64,000 nt of DNA from Zygnema cylindricum (Eukaryota; Streptophyta; Zygnematophyceae; Zygnematales; Zygnemataceae): positions 1-64,000 of the forward strand of contig JBBHKE010001878.1 of assembly GCA_037447655.1 (NCBI GenBank), given 5' to 3'. Numbering within the stretch: the first letter of the stretch is position 1; every line of letters begins with the position of its first letter. The notes below the pieces were generated by a model. It saw only the letters and a program-made list of their open reading frames with translations. It did not search any database and had not been told where the DNA came from. Positions 11,840-22,600 of this stretch are shown here, in pieces. The position numbers were made by a program, and so were the translations under genes.

Positions 11840-13101
11840 CTAATCGATCGTCAGATTCCATTTTTGCAGCCACGGCTTTCCCAAGATAACCTCATGGTCC
11901 CCAAGAGGTAACACATGAAGAGTGTCGTACCATCGGAATTTACCGATTCCGACGCGTAACCTCGGAGTACGATGGGTAATAGATAAGGAACTTCTGTCTG
12001 CTAATTGTACCGACTGATGATCCTTAAGTACCACAAGAGGAAGTTTCTACTTTTTCACCGTCGCCTCGTTGATGAAATTTCCCGATGCTCCGGAGTCCAC
12101 CATGAAGTTGGTTGCGCACACTCCGATTTGACCCCGAAATATCAAAGGGTCTCCTCCTTCACCGGCTAACCTCATGACAGTAAGTTTCCCTTTCCCTGGA
12201 TTTTTCCGTTTTGGACATTCACGGGCCATATGGTCCGGGGAACCGCACTGGAAGCATAAGCCATTTTGCCTCCTCCGTTGGAGCTCCTCGGGTGACAAGT
12301 TGTTGGCCTTGGTCTTGATAGTTTTCTTCTTTTTCCGCAGTACGTTGACCACCTCCTTATCCTCATCAATTGCTCCGAGCTCCATGGGAGTTGGACCATC
12401 GTCACGACGACCCCCTCCACCGCTACTCGACCCATAATGAAAAGGTCGTCGGAAGGTGAAGTCGACTGAATCGGTCCGCTCACCAAACTGAATGATCGCT
12501 AAGAGACTAGGAGTTTGCTTTCCCGAGCGAGTCATTGCTCCACATCCCTACAGTGGAGGATTCGAGCCCCTTCACGTAGCGATCCACAGCTTCATCCTCC
12601 GTCATCGTAGGTATTTGAACCTTGCACTCCAAAAACCGTTGCACAAACTCCAACACTGAAGTTCGTTGCTTCAACACTGAGATCTTATCTCTTGTAGCAT
12701 TGACCGTATTAACAGGCTGCCAGGCGTCACGGAGTAATTGAACGAAGAGAGCCCAAACGGTTGGTATCTCATCATTCTTCACCAATGACCTCCACCATGC
12801 ACCCGCTGTCCCCTTAAGAAGACCACCCGCGTAGTGAATCTTCTCACGGTCCGACAGGCTAGGAAAATTCTCGAGATAAGTCCCATCAGAGAATAGCCAC
12901 GTGTCTAGGTTTGAACTCGTCGGGAAGTCGTAATTTCGGTCTCCTGTAATCCCTCTCTATGCTTCCATGAGGTCGCTCACCAAGACGAGATTCCAAGGTT
13001 GCGACGGTGTTGCTCAGCTGCGCGTTCTGTAATCTAACGTTCTCTAACTCCCTGAGAACTTGCGCTAACATTTCCGTAGTGGACACGCCGTGTTCGCCCA
13101 T
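11840..13101 (-). pseudogene. Gypsy gag and protease (broken)
   Basis: Gag starts at the ATG at 13101 with an N-terminal coiled-coil-like stretch (LRELENVRLQNAQLSNTVATL). After a frameshift near 12880 it continues with a typical retrotransposon gag core (GAWWRSL, LEFVQRFLECKVQIP). The frame at 12535-12047 carries a CCHC zinc knuckle (CFQCGSPDHMARECP) and the protease active site DSGASGNF. The protease C-terminal region (LGKPWLQKW) follows after a stop near 12047. Confidence 0.88.
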
Positions 13102-13118
13102 GCTGTCGAGTCACGGGG

Positions 13119-13134
13119 AAAAGCTCCGATACCA
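13119..13134 (-). promoter_or_regulatory. Gypsy primer-binding site (initiator Met tRNA 3' end)
   Basis: On the minus strand, one base inside the 5' LTR, the sequence is TGGTATCGGAGC. The complement of the plant initiator tRNA 3' end begins TGGTATCAGAGC, so 11 of 12 bases match. Confidence 0.8.
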
Positions 13135-13135
13135 G

Positions 13136-13653
13136 TGTAAAAGGACAAGAAATATAAGCACCACAATCCACCACGATGCACAGCGGAAAGCTCCAAGGAT
13201 CTTCCCGTAGCAACAGCAGGCGCACACAGCAGTTAACAGTCAAGGTTGCGCTTTATTACTCAAAAGAGGATTACAATATTCAGCGCTCGCTGCGAAGGTC
13301 TACTCAAAGAGTCTCCTATCCACTAAGCCTACCTGACTATTTAAACTAGCGAGCTGCTAGTCAACCTAGTACTGTACAACTGTACACGTGGACCTTCACG
13401 GTCAACCGAGACAAATCCCCAAAATATCTTCTAGAACAATACCGTTCTATCTACATTCCGCGGCGTTGCTATATTGCTAAGCTGCGTTGCTCTGCTGCGT
13501 TGCTATGCTGCTACGCCACTAAGTAGCTATGTTGCTAAGCTGTTATACTGCTATGTTGCGCTGGTTTGGAATCGCTGCTGCGCTGCCCTGACATCGCAAC
13601 CATAGCAGCCTAGTTGCTAACTACTAAGTACCCAACTCTGTAACCCTGTTACA
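13136..13653 (-). repeat. Gypsy 5' LTR (518 bp)
   Basis: Direct repeat of 7344-7836 with the same TGTAA...TTACA ends and scattered substitutions. It carries a longer version of the GCTATGTTGCTAAGC-type minisatellite. Confidence 0.92.
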
Positions 13654-14440
13654 GGTAAGGATTTGCCGATAACTGATACGGGACTTTTTTCGAGTAGCTG
13701 ATAATCAATATATTGGTAGGATGTATCGTTATCGGTGGTATTGTCGATAAATACATGATATTTATCGTTTATTATCGGCAATAACACCGATATCGATAAC
13801 TATCGGCGTTATCTGTACGAACCGTACAGATAAATGTATGGCTAATACACTCAATTGTACGTGTTATTCCCCCGATGCGTCGCGGACCCCCTTCCCCTCG
13901 ATTCCGTTAATAAATAGCGATATTTCCATCATTATTTCTAAGTTAAGGGGGTTTTACTTGGGTACCCCTTCCAAATGTCCTTTTGACTGTTATTTTTTTA
14001 TAAATGGCAGTTAATGGTGGCAGTCTGACAGATTTGTTTGTCTGCTTTGTTTGTCTGTTCGTCTGGTTTTCGAAAAAGTTTGATTTTACAAATTTACAAT
14101 GTAATTTTTTTTTTTTTGTTTCGGTACTATAAGTTTAGAACTATAAACTATTATTTTAATTTTGTCAACGTTTATGTGCCGCGCTATCCGTAATAAATTT
14201 GAGTTAAACAATGTATGGAACAAATTTTTACATGTGGCATACCACGCTATATAAAATCAATAGTATAATACAGTATATAATAAAGAACTATTGTATGCAC
14301 ACTATATTTTTTTAAGTTATCGCCGATATGGAATTTGTTGGTCTCGGACCGATATATCGGTACTTCTGACCTTTTGATAACCGATAGCTATCGGTATCGG
14401 TGCTATCGCGATAAATTTGTTACCGATACACAACACTACT
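13654..14440. mobile_element. Truncated ATCGATA-rich element (hAT-like right end)
   Basis: The stretch is full of TATCGATA-type and CCGATAACTATCGG-type inverted motifs and ends taccgatacacaacactact. The complement of that end starts AGTAGTGTTGTGTATCGG, like the end at 307. The left side begins directly at the gypsy LTR with no matching terminal repeat on either side of the retroelement, so the left end is lost. No coding capacity is seen. Confidence 0.5.
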
Positions 14441-16713
14441 AATATCTGTACCACCGGAGGTAATTAATGACTCGTACAGCGGGCATTATAATGTACTATC
14501 CAACATTTCAAAACGCAACGACAAAAAGGCGGCGGCAAACTTTGATGGTGGGAGCGTGACGGGATTATTTCGGCGGATTCGCATCCACCTTGGCTGAAGG
14601 CACATGGCTCATGCGACGTGTACGCACATATGCGCTCGCTCATCGAAGAATAGTTTCCTTTTCCACGCGGCCCATTTTTACACGTTCAGTCTGTGCAAAG
14701 TGTCCTCACTGTGCACGGTCGCCACAGACTGTAGGATTTGCAACGTGACGTCTCGGGTAAAAAGTATAATGGCATCCGACGGTCATTTACGCCTACAAAC
14801 TTGGAGATTTTCCCGTAAAAATGTTTTCCGTGGAAAAAAAATTAAATGGTACGATCCTGTACGAAACGGTACGGCCCTCAGTAAACAACCCCACTTTTTC
14901 GCTGATGTAAGGCCACCCAAAATTAACCCGGCCCGTAGAGTTGGCCGTACGATTACAGAAACGAGTCAAACGACTGATGGAACGGCACCCTAAAGCCGTA
15001 AGGGAAAAAGCATCTGCGGTATTCCGGAGATGTCAACGGTCAAAACCGCTCAGTTGTACCATTTTGTACTTTCCCTTGAAATGACCGTTAAACGCCGGAA
15101 CGGATCCAAGTCGTTTGGAACGGAGCCGTCTCGTTCAGTTTGTCGTATGTAATGATTGTTCATATACCACAATCCCATTGGTCGCATGTTTTGTTTGAGA
15201 GGGGGGAAAAGTGCACGCATTTATTCAGCTGCTAAAGGCGGCATCGCAATTTTTGCAATAAATAGTTAAATACCTCCTTTTGAAGGCTAACGAAAGGCTC
15301 TCCGCTATTTGTCCTTATCTGCATTAAATTGGGTTCGTACCATCGATGTCACGTTGATGTTCTCCATTCGGTGAGAGCATCAAAGTTTATTCGGGTCAGA
15401 AGTATCTCCGGAGTACGGCCCACGCTCCTCGAGACTTGGAATCTAATCCAAACAAAAAGAAAAGGCAAAATTTCAGTTCACATTAGTACGACAATATTGT
15501 ACTATCTATGTACTTCTGAGAAGAATTGACGTCACCTGCCTTGTCGATAGGTTTTCGATGAAAGGGAAAGACGAGGAAAGTGTCGAATTTCCGAGTACGT
15601 CACCAACACCAAATCACCATCAGGAACTGTACGGAATCGGCACGAGGGAGCTCCGACGTTCGGCAGGGACCGACGAGGCTTTCCAACGAGGAGAGAATGT
15701 TCAAATTATAGCATTCGAAGGACAAGGAACTGACTTGCGTATTTCTGTTCCTTCGGGCGCATACGTCATCGGGTACAGGTTTTCACAAATTTTCATTCAG
15801 TTTAAACATTGACAGGTACAAGTTTATAATAATTTGACGGCCAGCTGTATGTTCTCTCTGACCGTCAAAAGTAAATTAGAAACATGCTGCACCGAGAATT
15901 GACTTGTAGCCGTTACACAAACTGCGGAAAGTCCGCAAGGATGTAATCAAAGTCGTTGAAGGCATTGTTGAAGCTCGGCTAACGGGATGGTATCGGGTCA
16001 TAGAAAGGTACTTTTATGGCATCTTCCTGGAACAGTTTCGTTACGGATACCTGCTTACTGTCTGCGCTTGTCATTATTTACGGGTTCTATGCGGTCGTCC
16101 AGTTTTCACAGTTTGTGGACGTGAATTTAGTGGACGTGGCATTTTAGTCTTGAGAGTAAATTTGCCGTCAACGTCAAAGTAAGGCGACGAATCTCGACGG
16201 CTTTTTATAAGACAAATGTTTTACCGTCAACGCTTATCAAAACTGTACTTAACGACGTCAGCGCCTGCTGGAATAGAAAATCACGTGTGCCAATATCAAT
16301 TCCCAAATTTTATAGTGCAATACCAAAGTGTCTTATGCATTGCTGTGCACCGTTAAGTTCTTCCAGTGGAGAGAGCAGGCTACATTTTCTCTTGATTCAT
16401 TTTCTATTGTTTTGTTCTGTAACGACATACGAATCAAAGACACCAGAAAGTTTAACAGTCAGTCTCAACTTACTTTATTTCCAGACTTGCAGAGCCATTT
16501 TGCCTTTGCGTAATTAAATTTGTTTCAACAGAGAGTAAAACTTGTTTTTTTATTTCATTTCTCAATCTTACTTGACTTTCTCGTACGGACATCTCACAAG
16601 GTTATTATACGTCTTTTCCAGCTATTGTCATTCCAAATTTACAGCTCTTATCCAGCTTATCTGTTACTAATCACTTATTTTTCTCACTGAATCATTGAAA
16701 CCACACTGTATCC
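14441..16713. other. Intergenic region upstream of the DUF630/632 gene
   Basis: It holds a dispersed repeat copy at about 14560-14920 and otherwise no gene I can support. An 84-codon frame at 15558-15812 has no recognised domain. The last few hundred bases presumably carry the promoter and 5' UTR of the gene that starts at 16714. Confidence 0.5.
14560..14920. repeat. Dispersed repeat copy 1 (unclassified)
   Basis: Collinear similarity to 47730-48095: shared blocks include GAAGGCACATGGC, a TTCCACGNGGC-type block, ACGTTCAG, CATCCGACGGTCA and CAGTAAA(C/T)AACC. No terminal repeats or coding domain are visible. Confidence 0.65.
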
Positions 16714-19700
16714 ATGGGTAACTGTGCTTCCAGCCAGTTCGTTCCCTGGGCTGGACGAAATGACATAACTTTGGCAGCAAAATCACGCAAAAAAGCGGCG
16801 AAAGAAATTCTTTCATCGTATCGATCCTATTCAAGTGCTCATGCAACCTACTTGGAAAGTCTAAAACAAGTTGGGAGCAACCTTGTCCTCTTTATGGTAG
16901 AGGAAGACAAAGGACTTCTCAATCCTGAATCTCAGGTGGTGAAAGTTACAGAGGAACCTTCCGATTACCGTACATCTTGGTCGCAGACTCCAGGAGCCCT
17001 TGCTGACAATGGTCCTCCTACCAATCCTGGTATTAAAAGTGAAGGAGTTTTGGACAATGCAGAATACGGGCATACTCTAAGAGCGCCTTCCTTTTATAAC
17101 AATAATCCTCAAACTAACACTGATTACAGTGACGGTATTCCACCTGCAACCAATATGGACGTCAAGCAGACAGGTCCGGTCCTGCAAAACGGTCAGCCAC
17201 AAAATTTTCAAATGGTTCCTGCAAATGTGGCGAGTTCTTCGATGATGGTCAATCAGTTTCAGCCTCAGTTGCAACGTGGCGCTGGAGTATCTCAGCTGGT
17301 TACTGCTTTGAATGGATTATTTTTGGAGGCTATTGAATCTGCCCGGCCACTGGGAAGCCTTCTTGCTGTTGGGGCAGCAAAAAAATATGCAGCCCCTCCT
17401 CCTCTCCCTCCACACGTCCAGGGAGGGCAGCAATATGGAGCACCTCCAAATTGGGGGAAACCTGTAGAAAGTCTCTGGGAAACGTTGGAAATTCTTGTGG
17501 CGTACGAACGCTTCCGATCGAAGGAGATAAAGGTGAGCTTTACTGCCTTATCTGCATCGAAAATGGATTTTGGAAAACTAAAAGCTGAAGTGTCAAAAGG
17601 GTTTCACAGAAATGTATGTGTATGGTTAATGCAGGGGACTTTCAAATTTGTATGGTGAAGTTGGTTCGGTCGCTTGTGAATGTTGGCTAATGTCTTGCTG
17701 TCCCAACTCGTACCTGTGAAAGAGAGAAGACAATGTTGTGAAATAGAGTCGAAATACCATTTTTTTTCAAATCCCTCTTAAAGAAAGTCGTCATTCTTAT
17801 ATTCCTTTTTGTGCTGTCATGAGAGTTTATGTAATGCAAGAAAAACTGCAATTTCCAATATAAACTATGGGGAGGTCCTCATTAACTGATTTTGATTTCA
17901 TTGTTCCGGGAGGAGGTTCACAGGCTCTTGAAATGACCAAGTTTGATTATGAACGAATGACAGGAAGACTTGGAAAACAGAATAAGAAAGTAGTGTCGGA
18001 AGCAAAAGCAGAAAAACAGCAGAAGGCGATCAATAAAACTCACTCAAAGGTTCAGGAGCTTCAAGGGAACATGAATCGAATGGGAGGGACTATTGACAAT
18101 TTGACTCGTAGCATTGACGCTATCAAGTCACAAATGCTTCTTCCTTCGCTTCTGCTGTTACTTCCTGGGTGAGCTTCTTCCTTAAGACCCTTGGTAGTAA
18201 AAAGTTTTTTTTATTCGGAGTAATGGCAGGATTTTAAGTTTTTAGTTTTTTGGCGGTCTTATGGTGTTGTTTGAGTTTCTTCCACGTATATTTTTCTATG
18301 ACTTGTTTTGAGGAAGTTTCTTCCTTCTTTTTCGTAACCTAGACATATGTGACTTATATGTATGTGTTTACTATGAAGCGCTTTGAGAAATTTTCTTTCT
18401 TCGTTTTTGTTCTTCCTGAATGCAGACTTATGCATATGTGGCTTCAGATGGCTGGAATTCACAATCGACAACTTCAACTGATTCAGGAAATTTCTGCAAA
18501 GGGTTCATTAGTGAACTTTGTAGCCTCAGGCTCGTCTGTGCTCTTTACTCAAATTAGTCACCACAAGGGGACACAGAATCTTGAAAATGTTCTTGTCAAA
18601 TGGGATCAAGCTTTCACGTACGTCGTCTTCACATTTTTTTTTTTTTTTTTTCATGGCTGGAATATTTTCGAGTCGCTCTTTTTAATGTCTGGTTTGGTTT
18701 CAGACTCACGTGCTCTGTGCTTTGACGATTCCCTTCAGTAGGTTTTATGGCCTGTAGACATTGGAGAGAAACGATCTTGTCCCTCTCTTGCTGTCATGAG
18801 TAGAAGAACAATGCATGTCCATCTCACTTTGTCACTGTCGCTCTGTCACACCGTCACACTGTCATATTGTCATATTGTCACACTGTTACACTGTCATGTT
18901 GCCACATTGTCATATGGTCATATTCTCACATTTCATATAGTCATATTGTCACATTGTCATATTTTCACACTGTCATATTGTCATCTTGCCACATCGTCAC
19001 AGTGTCATATTGTCGTATTGTCACATTGTCATATTGTGGCATTGTCACATTGCCTTATCGTCATATTGCGACATTGTTACGCTGTCATATTGTCCTATTG
19101 TCATAGTGTTACAAACGTTGTTTCATTTGTGAGAAAACTGGTAAAAAGTGGAGAAATACTTCGATCAAAACAGCCCTTCTGATGCTTATCAAGTGTGCCT
19201 GTTTTTGTTCCGCAGAGCAAATATGGCGGCACAAAAAAAGGTCTTAATGGCAGTGATTACATGGCTTAACCGTGTAAGCCCAACGGGTGTAAACTCCAAC
19301 CCCTCTGCGGCTTATCCAGCCCCTGGATTTCCTGGGGTTGCCCCCCCTATGGCCCAAGGAAATCCCTATCCATATGGCCCTACTCTTTCTACTAGTGCTT
19401 CCTTCAATCAGCCTGGGAATTTTAATCCGTACCCATCCACACAAAACAATAATATGCCTCAGGTAACATTTCCTCCAGAGAACAATCCAGGTGGTCAGGT
19501 AATACCCTATTTGCCCCCAAATACAGCTACTGGTGTACCTCCTTCTCAAGAAATGATTCAAGACTTCCTCGGTGGTCAAGGCTCCGTGGGAGAGCCTCTC
19601 ATGGCTCTTTGCGATGATTGGAGGAGAGCAACCGACAAATTGCCGGAAAAGACAGTCAAAGATGCTTTATTTGCTTATAAAAACTGGGTGAAGGACAGTT

Positions 19701-20551
19701 ATGACAAGCAAAGTGCAGAATTGAAGCAAGGGAAGAAACTGGAGGATCTTCGAAAGCAACTGAGTAAGGCAGAACAAAAGTACGAAGGTTTATTGGTAAA
19801 AGAACGTGATTTCCGCGCCACTTTGGAAAACCCAAGTGCGACTCCTATGAGCAGAGCCCTCTCACTCTCAGCAAAATCCTACCAGAACACTCCTCCTTAT
19901 GACAACAGTCCTACACCTAATCCTTATCCACCTAACTTTTCCTCTCCTACTTGGAGTCAGGGACAGGCAACCAACCAAGGTGGTCCCTCTCCAGGTGGGC
20001 CTTCTCCCTCCTCTCTTCCCCAACCTATGAATCTCACATACGGAGCCTCTTTCCAACCTCCTGTTTACGCACAAAACTCGCCTCTCCCTCCTCCTTCAAT
20101 GAGCCCTACACCTCCTCCTCCATCCTTTCAACCCGTTCCAGCGGCCAGCCCTCCTCCTCCTTCTCCTCCCTCCGCCCCTCCAAACGAACCAGGAGTAATT
20201 ATCCCTTATCAACCTCCTCCTCCACCAGAATCGTATGCTTATGATAAACAGGATGAATCTTTGGACAAAGCTGCTGCTAAGGCTAAGGCTAAAGAACAGG
20301 CAAAGGAAGTAAAAGCCTTTTCTATTTCTAAGGATGTGGATCTCGCCTTGGGAGCTCTAGAAGGTTTGCGTCAGAAGCTTAAGGATGAACAAGCGAGCTT
20401 TGAAGTTATGGCTTCGGAGGCGAGGAAGTCGGCCATCAGTGGGTTTGAACAAAGTTTTCCAAATTATGTCCTGTCACTAACCAATTATGCGACAATCGCT
20501 TCACAAATGTATGGAGTCCTGCATTTCCAGCATACCAGGAGATGGAGATAG
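16714..20551 (+). CDS. DUF630/DUF632 protein, NRG2-like, 4 exons
   Basis: Exons 16714-17532, 17924-18168, 18426-18617 and 19216-20551 join in frame to about 863 residues. The N-terminus MGNCASS fits N-myristoylation at Gly2 and S-acylation at Cys4, and the following basic helix with YRSYSSAHATYLESL matches the DUF630 domain. DUF632 spans the later exons: GLFLEAIESAR, TLEILVAYERFRSKEIK, the exon 2 coiled coil (MTKFDYERMTGRLGKQNKK), GLMHMWLQMAGIHNRQ and EPLMALCDDWRRATDKL. Plant relatives include NITRATE REGULATORY GENE2 and rolled-leaf regulators, which act at the membrane and nucleus in signalling; the role here is inferred. Two Pro-rich insertions (about 440-541 and 630-760) enlarge the C-terminal half. 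The start is set by the myristoylation motif. Confidence 0.87.
18840..19115. repeat. 9-bp minisatellite in intron 3 of the DUF630/632 gene
   Basis: About 30 imperfect copies of TGTCATATT or TGTCACATT. The unit length is a multiple of three, which creates long false reading frames full of His, Cys and Ser. It lies inside intron 3 (18618-19215). Confidence 0.9.
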
Positions 20552-22600
20552 CCAAGGAGGAAAGTCTTTTTTGGAAGGCTTAATCAGAAATGCCGCATGA
20601 ATGTGATAAGATTGAGTTTGGAGGGAAGAGATACGAGCAGAATACACAATTGGTGCAGGATCTATGGAGACATTGGAACACTTTTTTACGTGAGTAGATG
20701 TGGGAGGAAGGTCATCCAGTCTTTCCACTGTTTGTTGAAGAAGGTTTTAACCCAAGTCTTTTTATGTATAGATGCGCTTATGTTTCAAGGTTTCATCAGA
20801 TTTTAAGTAATCGTGTGTTCATCATTGAGCAATATGTAGACTCGTTAGACTTAGGGGAATCTTTTATGTAGTAACTTTTAAAGTTGGGCTAAATGCAGCT
20901 ATGTGTCTTCATAATCACGTATGACTGTAGAACCGTATACTTTGTGAAGTCTACCTGCCTTAAGTGTAGGTGTATATATAGGAATATGAATATAGGACTA
21001 CAAATCTATATCTGTTGATTGTGCAGGAATTGGTACTGTTCGTCATCATACAAAGATCATATTTTGGAAAGTCATAGACTTGTGAGAAGTTTCATGTTTT
21101 TATGTTGCTTTCGGTTGTCATGGCATGTAAATTTCCGTTGTGTTCAAACTCATTTAGGCTGACATCTGTTTTTTTGTCGAGAATGTTTGTCCCGAGTTTA
21201 TTTTTCTGATGATGTTCAACTGCCAGTGTAAAGGTCTAGTTTGGGTTTGAAGAATGCAAGATTTTCGAAGTCGACTAAGAATTTGGAAGATGAATGCAGC
21301 ATGACAGACCTAAAACTCTTAAAAATGGGACATGCGACTGGAGTCTATCCCTGGCGTTTTCCACTGTTGAGAGAGTGGCTTTCTTCTGCTCGACTGTCGT
21401 TAGTTAAGCTTTTTTGAACTGGGTGTTCTTCTTAATATGCTGTGAAACACTGCAAAACAACTTTATGGGGACATAGTAACGATATGGATACTCTCCTGGG
21501 TGTATTATTCAAACAGAAAAAAGGTAAAAGAACGGGGAATTTTTAAATCTGTTTGTTAAGAACAACATAGTAACTGACTAACTGGTAATTGCTTCCTTGT
21601 CACAAAAAAAGACATGCAAGAGCCCAAGAATTTACCAGCCTATTCCATGCCTAAGTTCTGAAATAACATCGAAACTGTTCTCTGCGACAATGCATCTGTC
21701 TATTTTGGAGAAAAAGCTGCAGGTTGTCAAAACTATTAAACCTGGTAAAACTATTAAAACTATCAAGTCTAAATCATATGTGGTCGGTTCAGATTCTTTC
21801 TTTTGTTTCACCAAATCTTGCCTTGTTTCTTATCTCTGAGGAGCTACTGTAGTTAAGCGCCCTCAGCTGATCACTTAAATTGAAGTAATTACTTAATGCA
21901 ATTAGTTCTTTACCACCCATTGTTGTGTGACTAAAATTGCAAACTGATGTTTTCTAGAACCCTTGTGCCATTTGTTTACACGATAAGCCAAAGGAAGAGT
22001 ACTTTGTTCAGTTGTGATTTTAAGAAGGTTTAGCATTTTCCCCGCCGACAAGCACAAATCTACACGTGGACCAATATCTGGTTTGTTTGTCGGTTGACGG
22101 CTATTCAAAATATTACAAAACGTTTTGCTTTTAAAAGCTTACCGTTACCGTACACGAGATATCTGTTTTAATTTTTATGCGCATCTCCAGAGCTTGCGTT
22201 CTATTTTGCATTTTTGCTGAAGCTGTCCAAAGACCGTACAAATTTTCAGCCGTGTAGGCGTGTACCACTGTACTGTACCTTATGTGAAATTCAAAATATT
22301 TGACAACCTGAGCCACATTGGTAGACCTCAGCCAAAAAGCATAGAGAACATGAAGTTATGAACAAAATGATATCGTATACGCACGAAATGCCTCATGTAC
22401 TAAACCGGCAAAAAAAATAAAAGAAACGCTTTTGTTTCAACAAGTTGAGACGCCTGTCTTTTTTTGAAACCGCCATGGTGCATTACAGCCGATGATATTT
22501 TGACAGCAATAAATGTCGCTTGTAATGCACCATCCTAGTTAACCAGGAAACCTGTTACTTCCAAGGCTAGTTAAGAGCTCGCAAATAGGATGAGACACGA
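20552..22600. other. 3' flank and intergenic region
   Basis: It presumably includes the 3' UTR of the DUF630/632 gene. No further domain-bearing frame, RNA gene or mobile element is evident. The next gene's first exon may begin near 22601. Confidence 0.5.

Larger units (their letters stand above)
7344..13653 (-). mobile_element. Ty3/gypsy chromovirus, full-length but degenerate
   Basis: Two LTRs in direct orientation (7344-7836 and 13136-13653) bracket a 5.3-kb internal region read on the minus strand. The order is gag, protease, RT, RNase H, integrase and a C-terminal chromodomain, typical of chromoviruses. A primer-binding site matches the 3' end of initiator Met tRNA, and a purine-rich tract abuts the 3' LTR. 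Stops and frameshifts fall in every domain, so no intact polyprotein remains. The flanking 5-mers (gtttt and ggtaa) do not match, so I see no target-site duplication. Confidence 0.92.

Noticed and set aside
14604-14993. 129-codon frame
   Set aside because: Lies in the dispersed repeat also found at 47730; the frame is not preserved in that copy.
15558-15812. 84-codon frame, possible upstream small gene
   Set aside because: No recognised domain, no splice partners and no convincing link to the gene at 16714.
18796-19182. 128-codon frame rich in His, Cys and Ser (resembling a metal-binding repeat)
   Set aside because: Produced by a 9-bp minisatellite lying inside an intron; several frames are equally open.
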